From NCBI RefSeq assembly GCF_014779655.1, contig NZ_JACXYX010000010.1, positions 144,634 to 208,633 of the forward strand: a stretch of DNA of 64,000 nt, written 5' to 3'. Positions 36,270 to 45,181 of this stretch are shown here, piece after piece. A model generated the notes under the pieces. It had not been told where the DNA came from and made no database searches. It saw nothing but the letters and a program-made list of their open reading frames with translations. The stretch is from Nocardioides ganghwensis (GTDB lineage Bacteria > Actinomycetota > Actinomycetes > Propionibacteriales > Nocardioidaceae). Within the stretch, counting starts at the first letter, position 1. Every line of letters begins with the position of its first letter. Made by a program: the position numbers and the translations under genes.

Positions 36270-37595
36270 ATGACCCTCGGACATCGCACGGCAGCGCTCG
36301 CCGCGACCCTGCTCGCCACCGCCGCCCTCGTACCCGCAACCGCGACCGCCGCCCCCGACCGGGGCCGTCCCGGTGACGCCGGCGTGCCCACCCTGTCGGC
36401 CTGGTCGGTGCTGCCGGCGACGACCTTCGTCCCCGGCAGCGAGCCCAGCGGCCACTGGAGCTCGGGCAGCACCGCGGTCCCTGCCCCGTACCCCGGGCAG
36501 CCGGTCCAGGGCTTCTCCGGCACCCACGCGCTCGCCGACGGCTCCTTCCTGGTGCTCTCCGACAACGGTTTCGGCACCAAGGCCAACAGCGCCGACTTCC
36601 TGCTGTCCGTGCACCGGATCGTCCCGGAGACCGACGCCCCCGACGGGGACGGCACCACGACGTACGACCGCACCGTGGCAGTCCTCAGCGACCCCGACCG
36701 CCTGATCCCCTGGACCACCTGGCGCGACGGCGGGTGCGAGGCGGCGGCCTCGCTGCCGGCGGGATACACCTGCCCGGCGCCGGACCGCAGGCTCACCGGA
36801 TGGGACTTCGACCCCGAGTCGTTCCAGGTGGCGCCCGACGGCTCGTTCTGGATCGGCGAGGAGCTCGGGCCCTACGTCCTCCACTTCGACAGCCGCGGGA
36901 GGCTGCTGGAGGCGCCCGTGCCGACGCCCGGGGTGAGGAGTCCCTCCAACCCGACCCTCGCCGGAGCCACCCCCAACCTGCCCAGCTCGAAGGGCTTCGA
37001 GGGGATGTCCATCAGCCCGGACGGCACGGTGCTCCGGCCGATGCTGGAGGGCGCCACCGACGAGGACAGGGCCGCCGGCATGGCCGACGCGCTGCGGATC
37101 TACACGGTCCGCGACGGCGCGTTCGACGACGGGTTCCTGCGCTACCGCATGGAGGACCCGGCGCACGCGCTCGGCGACTTCATCCAGGTCAACAGGCACG
37201 AGGCGCTCGTGATCGAGCGTGACAACGGTCAGGGCGCGACCGCCGTCTTCAAGCGGATCTACCTCGTCGACCTGCGTGACCGGGACCGCGACGGGTGGGT
37301 GGGCAAGCGGCTGCTCGTCGACCTGATGGACGTCGCCAACCCCGACGGCCTCTCGCCCCACGGCGACCCGTTCACCTTCCCGTTCTTCACCATCGAGGAC
37401 GTGGAGGTCCTCGACGCCCGCACCATCGCGGTGATGAACGACAACAACTTCCCGGCCGCGGGCGGCCGATCGACCACCGAGCCCGACCAGAACGAGTACG
37501 TCGAGATCACCCTCCCCGACCGGTTGCGGGTGGACCGTCGGCTGCTGCCGGGCGGTGACCACCCCTCACAGCGCGTGGATGCCCCACGACGCTGA
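36270..37595 (+). CDS. Secreted esterase-like phytase family protein
   Basis: A 441-residue protein with a signal peptide (LAATLLATAALVPATATAAP) and a beta-propeller-like body. It contains GFSGTHALADGSFLVLSDNG, FDPESFQVAPDGSFWIGEELGPY, KGFEGMSISPDG and VMNDNNFP, which match the esterase-like activity of phytase family of secreted proteins. The enzyme activity is unproven in most members. The start at 36270 gives the signal peptide directly. Its last 30 bases overlap the end of the convergent aldose 1-epimerase gene. Confidence 0.8.
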   Translation: MTLGHRTAALAATLLATAALVPATATAAPDRGRPGDAGVPTLSAWSVLPATTFVPGSEPSGHWSSGSTAVPAPYPGQPVQGFSGTHALADGSFLVLSDNGFGTKANSADFLLSVHRIVPETDAPDGDGTTTYDRTVAVLSDPDRLIPWTTWRDGGCEAAASLPAGYTCPAPDRRLTGWDFDPESFQVAPDGSFWIGEELGPYVLHFDSRGRLLEAPVPTPGVRSPSNPTLAGATPNLPSSKGFEGMSISPDGTVLRPMLEGATDEDRAAGMADALRIYTVRDGAFDDGFLRYRMEDPAHALGDFIQVNRHEALVIERDNGQGATAVFKRIYLVDLRDRDRDGWVGKRLLVDLMDVANPDGLSPHGDPFTFPFFTIEDVEVLDARTIAVMNDNNFPAAGGRSTTEPDQNEYVEITLPDRLRVDRRLLPGGDHPSQRVDAPRR

Positions 37596-38471
37596 GAGCT
37601 CGTCGCCGGTCGTGCCGGCGGGGGCCAGGGAGACCAGGTCGGTGCCGGAGTTGAACGCGTCGGCCGGCGCCGTCATCGGCTCCACGGCGAGCGCCGGTCG
37701 CGGCCCGTCCGACGGAGCCGTGTAGACCTGCAGCCAGCGGTGCCGCTCGTCGACCCACAGCGCGACGCCGCGCCCGCTCGAGGGCTCGACCAGGGTCACG
37801 GTTGCCCGTCCGTCGACGCGGTCGAGCGAGCCGAAGCCGTCGTCGAGCACCAGGTCGCCGATCCGGCGAGGCGACCTGAAGTCGTACGCCCCCGCGACAG
37901 GCACCGTTCCGGTGGGGAGCTGCCGGTCGTCGGCCAGCATCCGCTCGTGGGCGGGCAGGGTGAGCTCGAGGTCCTCGACCGCGTCCCCGACGCAGAGATA
38001 GGGGTGCGCACCGCTGGCGTACGGCGCGGGCTCGGTCGAGAGGTTGGTGGCGGTCTGGGTGACGACGAGGCCGTCGGCCGAGAGGTCGTAGAGCACGTGC
38101 AGGTCGAGCACCCACGGGTAGCCGGTCTGCGCCATCAGGCGGTAGACCAGCGACACCGACGTGCCGGTGTGCTCCTCGAGCGTCCACGCAGCCCAGCGCG
38201 CCAACCCGTGGGAGGCGTTGCCACGACCCGGGTCGGTGAGGCCGAGCTGGAGGTCACGGCCGCCGAAGGTGTAGCGGCCGTCGCGGATCCGGTTCGGCCA
38301 CGGCACCAGCAGCTGGCCGCGGCCACCGTGGGACATCTCGTCCTCTCCGAACCCGTGGACCAGGTCGCGTCCGTGGTGGCGCAGGCTGCGGAGGGCGGCC
38401 CCGCTCTCGGTGACCACCGCGACGTATCCCGCCGCCGAGATCTCGAACTGCTCGCCGCTGGGAGACACCAT
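37566..38471 (-). CDS. Aldose 1-epimerase family protein
   Basis: A 301-residue galactose mutarotase-like protein. Conserved patches are LLVPWPNRIRDGRYTFGG, ASHGLARWAAW (catalytic His), PYASGAHPYLCVG (second His) and LAVEPMTAPADAFN (catalytic Glu). It interconverts the anomers of free sugars. Starts at 38471 and 38489 are both in frame. The shorter one is preferred because TAGGGT lies exactly 7 bases before it, fitting a leaderless transcript. It diverges from the GNAT gene with only 33 bases between start codons. Confidence 0.85.
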   Translation of the reverse strand: MVSPSGEQFEISAAGYVAVVTESGAALRSLRHHGRDLVHGFGEDEMSHGGRGQLLVPWPNRIRDGRYTFGGRDLQLGLTDPGRGNASHGLARWAAWTLEEHTGTSVSLVYRLMAQTGYPWVLDLHVLYDLSADGLVVTQTATNLSTEPAPYASGAHPYLCVGDAVEDLELTLPAHERMLADDRQLPTGTVPVAGAYDFRSPRRIGDLVLDDGFGSLDRVDGRATVTLVEPSSGRGVALWVDERHRWLQVYTAPSDGPRPALAVEPMTAPADAFNSGTDLVSLAPAGTTGDELSASWGIHAL

Positions 38472-38504
38472 GACCACCACCCTAGGCATCACTAGCCTTC
38501 CGCC

Positions 38505-39455
38505 ATGGGCATCACCCCGCGCGAGCTGACCGTGGACGACGCTCCTGCGCTGGCTGACCTGATGACCCGCATCGAGGCCGACCACCCCACCGGCTTCTGC
38601 CTGGGCCCGGTCGAGGTGCGCGAGCTGATGTCGGACAAGCCCGACGCCGTGTTCGAGGGCGCCTACGACGGGGACGACCTCGTCGCCTACACGACCGTCA
38701 TGCCCGGGGTGCCGCGCGAGGCGGGCCAGCGCTTCGTCCTGTTCGGCGACGTCGACCCGAGCCGGCTCGGCGAGGGCATCGGCACGCTCATGCTGGCGCG
38801 CTCCCTCGACCGGTCCCGCGCGATCCACGCCCATGACGCACCGCACGTGCCCGCCAGGTTCTCCGCGACGGCCCTCGCCGGTCGCGACGACCAGGCCGAC
38901 CTGATGGCCGCGGCCGGCATGCACCCCGGCCGGCACAGCTTCCTGATGGTCGCCGACCTCAGCGAACCGGTCTCCGGCCCGGACCTCCCGGCAGGGCTGC
39001 GCGTCTCCACGTTCGAGGCAGAGCAGGGCGAGGAGCTGCGGCTGGCCCACAACGAGGCATTCGCCGACCAGCCCGACGGCGTGCCGATCAGTGCGGGCTT
39101 CTGGGCGACGTTCATGGTCCGGGCCGCACACGACCGTCACCACCTCTCACTGGTGGCCCGCGACGAGGAAGGATCCGTGGCCGGCTACGTCTTCGCGCAC
39201 GAGTACGCCGTGCCGCCCTCGGGCGGTGCGGGTCCCGAGCTGCACGTGCCCTACGTCGGGACGCTCCGCCGGCACCGGAGGCGGGGCATCGCCGGGTCGC
39301 TGCTGCGCCAGGTCCTCGCGCTCGGTCGCGACGCCGGCTACGTCACCGCCAGCCTCAACGTCGACACGGCCAACCCTACGGGCGCCCTCGGCCTCTACGA
39401 GCGGGCGGGCTTCCGGCAGTCCTACCGCCAGGACTCCTACCACCTCGACGAGTAG
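38505..39455 (+). CDS. Tandem-domain GNAT acetyltransferase (MshD-like)
   Basis: A 316-residue protein with two GNAT halves. The second is complete, with LHVPYVGTLRRHRRRGIAGSLL (acetyl-CoA loop R-x2-R/G-x-A) and ALGLYERAGF near the end. The first (about residues 1-140) is degenerate. The arrangement resembles mycothiol synthase MshD, but the true substrate cannot be assigned. TAGCCT lies six bases before the ATG, suggesting a leaderless start facing the divergent epimerase promoter. Confidence 0.75.
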   Translation: MGITPRELTVDDAPALADLMTRIEADHPTGFCLGPVEVRELMSDKPDAVFEGAYDGDDLVAYTTVMPGVPREAGQRFVLFGDVDPSRLGEGIGTLMLARSLDRSRAIHAHDAPHVPARFSATALAGRDDQADLMAAAGMHPGRHSFLMVADLSEPVSGPDLPAGLRVSTFEAEQGEELRLAHNEAFADQPDGVPISAGFWATFMVRAAHDRHHLSLVARDEEGSVAGYVFAHEYAVPPSGGAGPELHVPYVGTLRRHRRRGIAGSLLRQVLALGRDAGYVTASLNVDTANPTGALGLYERAGFRQSYRQDSYHLDE

Positions 39456-39462
39456 CCCCTCC

Positions 39463-40017
39463 TCAACCGGTGGTCACCACCAGGTCGGCGTGGTCACGGG
39501 TGCCGAGCCGCGCGAACAACGCGTCCTCGTCGTGCCGCCACTGCTCCCACTGGGGGCGCATGGCCTCCCCGTCGCGCGCGATGCCGCGCGCCAGCCGCAA
39601 CCCGGAGTCCGCCTCGACCCAGACCAGGTGCCCGACCAGGCCGGCGATCGCGGGGGACCAGCAGCCGACCCCCTCCAGCACCAGCAGCCCGCCCGGACGT
39701 ACGACGTGCGTCTCCGCCCAGCCGTCGGCCAGCCAGTCCCATCGCCGCCACTCGCCCGGCCGGTCGGCGGCGAGCGGGGTCAGCAGCGACTGCACGGTGG
39801 CAGCCAGCCCCGGCAGCCCGCCCCAGCCCTCCAGGAGCTCGTCGCAGTGCACGATGTCGGTGCCGGGGACGATGCGGGCGACGGCCTCGGCCAGCGTGGT
39901 CTTGCCCGACCCGGCGGGACCGTCGATGCAGACCAGCCGTCCGCGTCCCAGGGTGGGCGGAGCGGCGAGCACCTGCTCGGCCACCTCCCGGGCCACCCCG
40001 TCGGGGTCGGCGGCCAT
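39463..40017 (-). CDS. P-loop nucleoside/uridine kinase-like protein
   Basis: A 184-residue P-loop kinase with IDGPAGSGKTTLAEAVA (Walker A, about residues 32-40), VHCDELLEGWGGL where uridine kinases place the catalytic Asp, and VLEGVG as Walker B-like. The substrate is not known; nucleoside or adenylylsulfate-type small-molecule kinases share this shape. The start codon shares one base with the stop of the upstream PLP-enzyme gene, so they are co-translated. Confidence 0.75.
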   Translation of the reverse strand: MAADPDGVAREVAEQVLAAPPTLGRGRLVCIDGPAGSGKTTLAEAVARIVPGTDIVHCDELLEGWGGLPGLAATVQSLLTPLAADRPGEWRRWDWLADGWAETHVVRPGGLLVLEGVGCWSPAIAGLVGHLVWVEADSGLRLARGIARDGEAMRPQWEQWRHDEDALFARLGTRDHADLVVTTG

Positions 40018-41234
40018 CAGAAGACGCGGTCGGACCCGCGGTAGGACGGCACCACCTCGACGACCGCGTCACCGCGGACCAGGTGCACCTCCCGGACGTG
40101 CTCGAACAGCTCGCCCGACTTCGCGTGGCGGAACCAGACGAGGTCGCCGATCCCGAGCAGCGTGGCGGGGTGGCCGGTCAGGGGCGTCTGGACCTCGCCG
40201 GCACCCTCCAGGCCGGTCAGGTGGAGACCGGGAGGCGCCCACGGCACGGGGGAGCGGTCCGCGCCGGTCGCGCCGCTGGCGATGAGGCCACCGCCGTGCA
40301 CCGTCGCGATGGTCGGCTGGGGCTTGCGCGAGACCCGCAGCCCGAAGAACGCCGCCGGCCGCGGCTCGAACGACGCGTAGTGGTCGAAGATGCCCGGCAC
40401 CAGCAGGCCCGAACCGGCTGCGATCTCGGTGACCGCGCCGTCCGCCGCTGTCGCCTCGACCGACCCGGAGCCGCCGCCGTTCCAGAACTCCAGCTCGACG
40501 ATCGGGGCCAGGGCCCCGGAGATCTCGCGCCGGCGCACCTCGAGCTGCGCCATCGACGCCTGCTTGAGGCGGCGTACGAGCAGGGACTTCGTGCGCTGGT
40601 CGGGCACGTCGTCCTGGACGCCCGCGACCTGGCCCTCGTAGGTCATCATGCCGACGAGCCGGAAGCCCTGGCGTCCGACCACCCGCCGGGCGAGGGCGAC
40701 GACGTCCGCGGTGTCGAAGAGGGGGGAGCGCTTCGGGCCGATGTGCTGGCCGCCGACCCGCAGCCCGGCGTCGACGTCGAGGGCGACCCGGATCGGCACG
40801 GCGAGCGAGGCGCGGGTGGCGTCGACCGCGTCGAGGTGGGCGGGATCGTCCACCATGAGCGTGATGGCGGCGGCCGCGGACGGCGACGACGTCAGCCGCC
40901 GCAGCGCGGCCGCGTCGACCGTCGGGTACGCCACCACGATGTCGTCGCTGACCCCGGTCTCGTGCAGCCACAGCGCCTCGGCGAGGGTGTAAGCCAGCAC
41001 GCCGGCGAACCCGTCGTGGGCCAGCGCCCGCCGGATCAGCGCCGGCACCCGCAAGGACTTCGAGGCGACCCGGATCGGCTTGCCGCCGGCGCGACGGACC
41101 AGGTCGTCGGCGTTGGCGTCGAAGACGTCGAGGTCGACCACGGCGATCGGTGTCGACGGAGGCTCGGGGAGCGCCTCGAGGGCAGTGTTGAGCCTCGACC
41201 ACAGGCGGTTGCGGTCGACGAAGTGATCGCTCAC
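40017..41234 (-). CDS. PLP-dependent amino acid deaminase/aldolase (alanine-racemase fold)
   Basis: A 405-residue fold-type III PLP enzyme. IRVASKSLRVPALIRRAL (about residues 50-67) contains the PLP lysine, and the C-terminal domain has ELEFWNGGGSGSVEAT and FFGLRVSRKP. The closest well-known relatives are D-threonine aldolase and the amino acid deaminase/aldolase group; the substrate is not certain. The start is GTG at 41234, overlapping the stop of the upstream small membrane-protein gene by four bases. Confidence 0.75.
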   Translation of the reverse strand: MSDHFVDRNRLWSRLNTALEALPEPPSTPIAVVDLDVFDANADDLVRRAGGKPIRVASKSLRVPALIRRALAHDGFAGVLAYTLAEALWLHETGVSDDIVVAYPTVDAAALRRLTSSPSAAAAITLMVDDPAHLDAVDATRASLAVPIRVALDVDAGLRVGGQHIGPKRSPLFDTADVVALARRVVGRQGFRLVGMMTYEGQVAGVQDDVPDQRTKSLLVRRLKQASMAQLEVRRREISGALAPIVELEFWNGGGSGSVEATAADGAVTEIAAGSGLLVPGIFDHYASFEPRPAAFFGLRVSRKPQPTIATVHGGGLIASGATGADRSPVPWAPPGLHLTGLEGAGEVQTPLTGHPATLLGIGDLVWFRHAKSGELFEHVREVHLVRGDAVVEVVPSYRGSDRVF

Positions 41235-41701
41235 TCGATGCCCCGCTTCCTGAGCAGCGCCTCGATGTCGGCCAGGTCGTCGTCGATGGGCGACCCGCCG
41301 CTCGCCTTCGAGCGCGTCGACGACGCCTCGGGCAGCCCCTGCGACTGGGCGCCCGGCGTCCTGCCCGTCCGGCCCGCCCTGCCCGCCGCCTGGCCGCGCG
41401 CGAGCTGGCGGTCGCGGATGAACCCGCTCACCACGAAGAGGACGACCGCCAGACCGGCGAGACCCACGCCCGTCCACGTGAGCACGTTGAAGACCAGGCT
41501 CGTGGCCCAGTCGGTCACCGAGCCGGCGATCTCGACGACCATCTCCAGCGTGCCCGTCAGCCACGCGGCTGCAGGGAGCAGGGTGAACCCCATCGCGCGC
41601 AGGCCGTTGGCCGCCCCGCGTCGGCGGAACGCGATCCACGTCCAGATGGCGCCGGCCACCGTCAGCGCTGCGGTCAGTGCGGCCCAGGTAGTCCCTTCCA
41701 C
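41231..41701 (-). CDS. Small membrane protein of unknown function
   Basis: A 156-residue protein with three hydrophobic helices (about residues 5-23, 35-55, 68-98) and a hydrophilic, basic then acidic C-terminal tail ending DDLADIEALLRKRGIE. No family is recognised. The start is GTG at 41701. It begins a three-gene minus-strand unit with the PLP enzyme and the small kinase, all overlapping. Its partner across a 46-base gap is the divergent sseB-like gene. Confidence 0.65.
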   Translation of the reverse strand: MEGTTWAALTAALTVAGAIWTWIAFRRRGAANGLRAMGFTLLPAAAWLTGTLEMVVEIAGSVTDWATSLVFNVLTWTGVGLAGLAVVLFVVSGFIRDRQLARGQAAGRAGRTGRTPGAQSQGLPEASSTRSKASGGSPIDDDLADIEALLRKRGIE

Positions 41702-41747
41702 GGCCCCAGACTCCCACAGCGCACCATGCCCGCGAGAGGATGGCGCA

Positions 41748-42290
41748 GTGGCTCCCGACGACACCTCCCATCCGGACGACCTCGTGCGCACCATCCCGGA
41801 CCCCGGGTTCGCCGACGACGACGGCGCGGCCGACGTACGCGTGGTGCAGGCGCTGGCCGGGCATGCGGCCGGCACCGTCACCTCCGGTGCCGTCCTGTCG
41901 GCGCTCCAGGACGCCCGGCTGCTCGTGCCGGTCGTCGCCGTCCTCGGTGAGGTCGAGATCGACGAGCACGGGCTGGCGCACGACAAGTCCTCCGACATGG
42001 CCGCCGTGCTCGTCCAGGCCGCGGACGGGAGCAAGGGCCTGCTGGCCTTCACCTCCACCGAGACGATGACCCGCTGGGACCCGGACGCGCGTCCGGTGCC
42101 GGTCACGACCGCCACCGCGGCCACGGCGGCGGTCCAGGACGGGGCCGAGGCACTGCTCGTCGACCTCGCCGGCCCCACGCCCTACGTCGTCGACGGCGAG
42201 GACCTCGGCAGGCTGGCCGCGGGGTGGCGGCTCGTCGAGCTCACCGGGACGAGTGGCGGGCACGGCTGGATTGGGCCCCCGGCGGAATGA
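41748..42290 (+). CDS. SseB family protein
   Basis: A 180-residue protein with the SseB N-terminal-domain pattern: a short acidic lead, LVPVVAVLGEVEIDEHGLAHDKSSDMAAVLVQAADG, then LAFTSTETMTRWDPDARPVPV and ALLVDLAGPTPYVVDGEDLGRLAAGW. The role is unknown. Genes of this family commonly precede infC in actinobacteria, as here. The start is GTG at 41748, with GAGAGGA about 8 bases upstream. Confidence 0.8.
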   Translation: MAPDDTSHPDDLVRTIPDPGFADDDGAADVRVVQALAGHAAGTVTSGAVLSALQDARLLVPVVAVLGEVEIDEHGLAHDKSSDMAAVLVQAADGSKGLLAFTSTETMTRWDPDARPVPVTTATAATAAVQDGAEALLVDLAGPTPYVVDGEDLGRLAAGWRLVELTGTSGGHGWIGPPAE

Positions 42291-42593
42291 TCCGCTAGTC
42301 TTCCGTGTTGACCGATCAGTGCCACCATGCTCCACGGTGGCGCCGATCCCGCCAAGCGGAGGCAGCACCACCGTCTCCCACCCGCACCGATCGCCCTGCA
42401 CCACAGATCGTCGGGTCCCGGTCCCAGTGAACACAGGCGTCGAAAGGCTCCTGTGGCCACGAGTTCCCCCGAGAGGGGGGGACGTGTCGTGACTGGCTCC
42501 CGCTTGGCACCAGCGGGAGCCGTTGTGCATTTCCGGGCGAAGTGATTCGACAGGGCACAGGGGGCTCCCACCCACCGAACCACTGGAGGACCC
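42291..42593 (+). promoter_or_regulatory. Structured leader of the infC-rpmI-rplT operon
   Basis: This 303-base stretch has no gene. TAGTCT at 42296-42301 is a possible -10 box, giving a start near 42308. Three hairpins follow: GCCACC/GGTGGC at 42321-42341, GTTCCCCC-GAGA-GGGGGGAC at about 42463-42483, and the perfect 10-base GGCTCCCGCT/AGCGGGAGCC at 42495-42521 with loop TGGCACC and a T-rich tail. The last looks like a terminator or attenuator. Leaders of this operon are regulated by IF3 or L20 in other bacteria. Confidence 0.6.
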
Positions 42594-43277
42594 ATCAGCA
42601 CCGAGCTGCGCATCAACGAGCGGATCCGCGTACCCGAGGTCCGTCTCGTCGGACCCAACGGCGAGACCGTTGGCATCGTGCCGACCGACCAGGCACTCAA
42701 GCTTGCCATGGAGGCCGACCTCGACCTCGTCGAGATCGCTCCCCAGGGACGCCCCCCGGTCTGCAAGCTCATGGACTACGGCAAGTTCAAGTACGAGAAC
42801 GCCCAGAAGGCCCGCGAGTCGCGCCGCAACCAGACGAACGTGATCATCAAGGAGATGAAGCTTCGTCCCAAGATCGACAAGCACGACTACGAGACCAAGA
42901 AGGGTCACGTCGTGCGGTTCCTGGGTGCCGGCGACAAGGTCAAGATCACGATCATGTTCCGCGGTCGCGAGCAGCACCGCCCCGAGCTGGGCTTCCGCCT
43001 GCTGCAGAAGCTGGCCGAGGACGTGCAGGAGCTCGGCTTCGTGGAGTCCTCGCCCAAGCAGGACGGCCGCAACATGACCATGGTCATCGGCCCGCACAAG
43101 AAGAAGGCCGACGCCAAGATCGACGCCGACGCCGCTCGCGCCAGCAAGGCGCAGGAGCGCGCCGAGCGCAAGGCCGAGGAGGACGCCGAGCGCGAGGCGG
43201 CCCACGCCGCCGGTCCGGTGGCCCAGAAGAAGGAGCGTCGCCGCTCCGAGAACCTCGATCCTGAGATCGAGGCCTGA
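42594..43277 (+). CDS. infC: Translation initiation factor IF-3 (probable AUC start)
   Basis: A 227-residue IF-3. The family's conserved N-terminal domain begins at [20 protein letters not shown], and the matching codon at 42594 is ATC, preceded by GGAGGA at 42585-42590. No ATG, GTG or TTG is in frame near it; the first GTG (42678) would remove the first 28 conserved residues. Rare AUU/AUC starts on infC are well known and let IF-3 repress its own translation. The central linker, [20 protein letters not shown], and the C-terminal domain are normal. The last 40 residues are a charged Lys/Glu/Ala tail beyond the usual end. Confidence 0.93.
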   Translation: MSTELRINERIRVPEVRLVGPNGETVGIVPTDQALKLAMEADLDLVEIAPQGRPPVCKLMDYGKFKYENAQKARESRRNQTNVIIKEMKLRPKIDKHDYETKKGHVVRFLGAGDKVKITIMFRGREQHRPELGFRLLQKLAEDVQELGFVESSPKQDGRNMTMVIGPHKKKADAKIDADAARASKAQERAERKAEEDAEREAAHAAGPVAQKKERRRSENLDPEIEA

Positions 43278-43412
43278 GAGCGAGTCCTGAGCGAAGCGAA
43301 GGCCTCGCTCGAGCAGGCGGCGACGAAGTCGTCGCAACCAACCTCAGCGGGCCCGCCCAGCTCCACCCCACTGACACACCCGATCCACACGCACAAGGAA
43401 GTTGAGGCAGAC

Positions 43413-43625
43413 ATGCCGAAGAACAAGACCCACTCGGGCGCCAAGAAGCGCTTCAAGGTGACCGGCTCGGGCAAGATCATGCGCCTGCAGGCCGGCCGCA
43501 AGTCCGGCGCTGCCTTCGCGTCCGCGCCGACCACGGGCAGCCGCAAGAAGCACCGCCGCAACGCCGGCATGGTCGAGCTCGAGAAGGGCGACGTCTCGCG
43601 CGCCAAGAAGATGCTCGGCATCTGA
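43413..43625 (+). CDS. rpmI: 50S ribosomal protein L35
   Basis: A 70-residue basic protein beginning MPKNKTHSGAKKRFKVTGSG and containing RKKHRRNAG, the L35 hallmarks. It lies between infC and rplT in the standard order. The 135-base gap before it holds a GCGACGA/TCGTCGC hairpin at 43320-43335, and GTTGAGG serves as a modest ribosome site. Confidence 0.97.
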   Translation: MPKNKTHSGAKKRFKVTGSGKIMRLQAGRKSGAAFASAPTTGSRKKHRRNAGMVELEKGDVSRAKKMLGI

Positions 43626-43691
43626 GCCTCATCCCCCTGGTGGCTCGGCCGCCGTCCCGTCTTCATCCCCATTGCATCAAGGAGTAACCCC

Positions 43692-44078
43692 ATGGCACGC
43701 GTCAAGCGCGCAGTGAACGCCCAGAAGAAGCGTCGTACCACCCTCGAGCGCGCCAGCGGCTACCGCGGCCAGCGCTCGCGGCTCTACCGCAAGGCCAAGG
43801 AGCAGGTCACCCACTCCCTGGTCTACAGCTACAACGACCGCCGCAAGAACAAGGGCAACTTCCGCAAGCTGTGGATCCAGCGCATCAACGCCGCTGCCCG
43901 CGCCAACGGCATGACCTACAACCGCTTCATCCAGGGCCTCGGCCTGGCCGGCATCGAGGTCGACCGCAAGATCCTCGCCGAGCTCGCCGTCAACGACGCC
44001 CCGGCCTTCGCCGCGCTCGTCGAGGCCGCCAGGGCCGCGCTGCCCGAGGACGTCAACGCGCCCAAGGTCTCCGCCTGA
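43692..44078 (+). CDS. rplT: 50S ribosomal protein L20
   Basis: A 128-residue protein starting [23 protein letters not shown] with [15 protein letters not shown] and [20 protein letters not shown], typical of L20. L20 is an early 50S assembly protein and represses its own operon in several bacteria. AAGGAG stands 8 bases before the ATG. Confidence 0.97.
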   Translation: MARVKRAVNAQKKRRTTLERASGYRGQRSRLYRKAKEQVTHSLVYSYNDRRKNKGNFRKLWIQRINAAARANGMTYNRFIQGLGLAGIEVDRKILAELAVNDAPAFAALVEAARAALPEDVNAPKVSA

Positions 44079-44083
44079 GCCAC

Positions 44084-44860
44084 GTGCAGCCCCTCGCCGC
44101 GAGCAACCCTCGGGTGAAGGAGGCTCGCAAGCTGAGCCGCCGTTCGGTACGCACCGAGCGGCGGCTCTTCCTTGCCGACGGCCCGAAGGCGGTCGAGGGC
44201 GCCCTCGCCGTCGAGGCGTGCGTCGTGGAGGTGTTCGCGACCCCCGTCGCCCTCGAGCAGTACGCCGGGCTGCTCGCCGACGCGCCCGTGACGCTGGTCG
44301 ACGAGCGCGCGCTCGCGTCCCTGTCGGACTCGGTCTCGCCGGCCGGCGTGGTCGCGATGTGCCGGCACCTCGACGCACCGCTCGAGCACGTGGTCGCCGT
44401 GTCCGCGCGGCTGCTCGCCATCTGCGCGGACGTCCGCGACCCCGGCAACGCCGGCACCGTGATCCGTACGGCCGACGCCGCGGGCGCCGACGCCGTGGTG
44501 CTGGCCGGCCGGTCCGTCGACGCCTACAACCCCAAGACCGTGCGCAGCACCGTCGGCAGCCTGTTCCACCTGCCGTTCGCCATCGAGCCCGACCCGGCCG
44601 TCGCGGTGCGGGCGGCGCAGGCGCGGGGCCTCACCGTCCTCGCCGCCGACGGAGCGGGCGAGGTCGACCTGTTCGAGGCCGACCTGTCCGGCCCGACCGC
44701 GTGGCTCTTCGGCAACGAGGCCTGGGGCCTGCCCGACGAGCTCGCGGCGCTCGCCGACCACCGCGTCGCGATCCCGATCCACGGCCGCGCCGAGAGCCTC
44801 AACCTGTCGACCGCCGCGGCCGTCTGCCTGTACGCCAGCGCCCGCGCGCAGCGCGCCTGA
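44084..44860 (+). CDS. TrmH/SpoU family RNA methyltransferase
   Basis: A 258-residue SPOUT methyltransferase. The SAM-binding knot motifs are ADVRDPGNAGTVIRTADAAGAD, LFGNEAWGLPDE and IPIHGRAESLNLSTAAAVCLY. An N-terminal SpoU-substrate-binding domain (RSVRTERRLFLADGPKAVEGAL) is present. It probably 2'-O-methylates a ribose in rRNA or tRNA. The start is GTG at 44084, five bases after rplT, the standard position in this operon. Confidence 0.9.
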   Translation: MQPLAASNPRVKEARKLSRRSVRTERRLFLADGPKAVEGALAVEACVVEVFATPVALEQYAGLLADAPVTLVDERALASLSDSVSPAGVVAMCRHLDAPLEHVVAVSARLLAICADVRDPGNAGTVIRTADAAGADAVVLAGRSVDAYNPKTVRSTVGSLFHLPFAIEPDPAVAVRAAQARGLTVLAADGAGEVDLFEADLSGPTAWLFGNEAWGLPDELAALADHRVAIPIHGRAESLNLSTAAAVCLYASARAQRA

Positions 44861-44893
44861 CCACAGCCCCGGCCGCGATAGCCTCGCTCGACA

Positions 44894-45160
44894 ATGATCC
44901 TCATCGATCCACCTGCCGTGAGCAGGTGGGACCGGCTCTGGTCCCACCTGGCCAGCGACACGTCGTACGCCGAGGTGCACGAGTTCGCCGCGACCCACGG
45001 GATCCCCGCGCGTGGCTGGGACCGCGACCACTACGACGTGCCGGCCGACCACTACGACGCGATGGTGACGGCCGGCGCCGTCCCCGTCTCCTCGCGCGAG
45101 CTGGTCCTCGCCCTCCGCGCCGCGGGGCTGCGGCGGCCCAAAGCACTGTTCGGCTCGTAG
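44894..45160 (+). CDS. DUF4031 domain protein
   Basis: An 88-residue protein starting MILIDPPAVSRWDRLWSHL, with HEFAATHGIPARGWDRDHYDVP. This is the compact DUF4031 family of unknown function, widespread in actinobacteria. Several conserved His, Arg and Asp residues suggest a small enzyme or nucleic-acid-binding role, but none is established. The gene lies between the methyltransferase and a histidine kinase gene. Confidence 0.8.
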   Translation: MILIDPPAVSRWDRLWSHLASDTSYAEVHEFAATHGIPARGWDRDHYDVPADHYDAMVTAGAVPVSSRELVLALRAAGLRRPKALFGS

Positions 45161-45181
45161 GTCTGGCCTAGGGTGGCGGTC

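Noticed and set aside
43278..43412. Small gene between infC and rpmI
   Set aside because: No start with a ribosome site; the stretch holds a short GCGACGA/TCGTCGC hairpin and the L35 ribosome site only.
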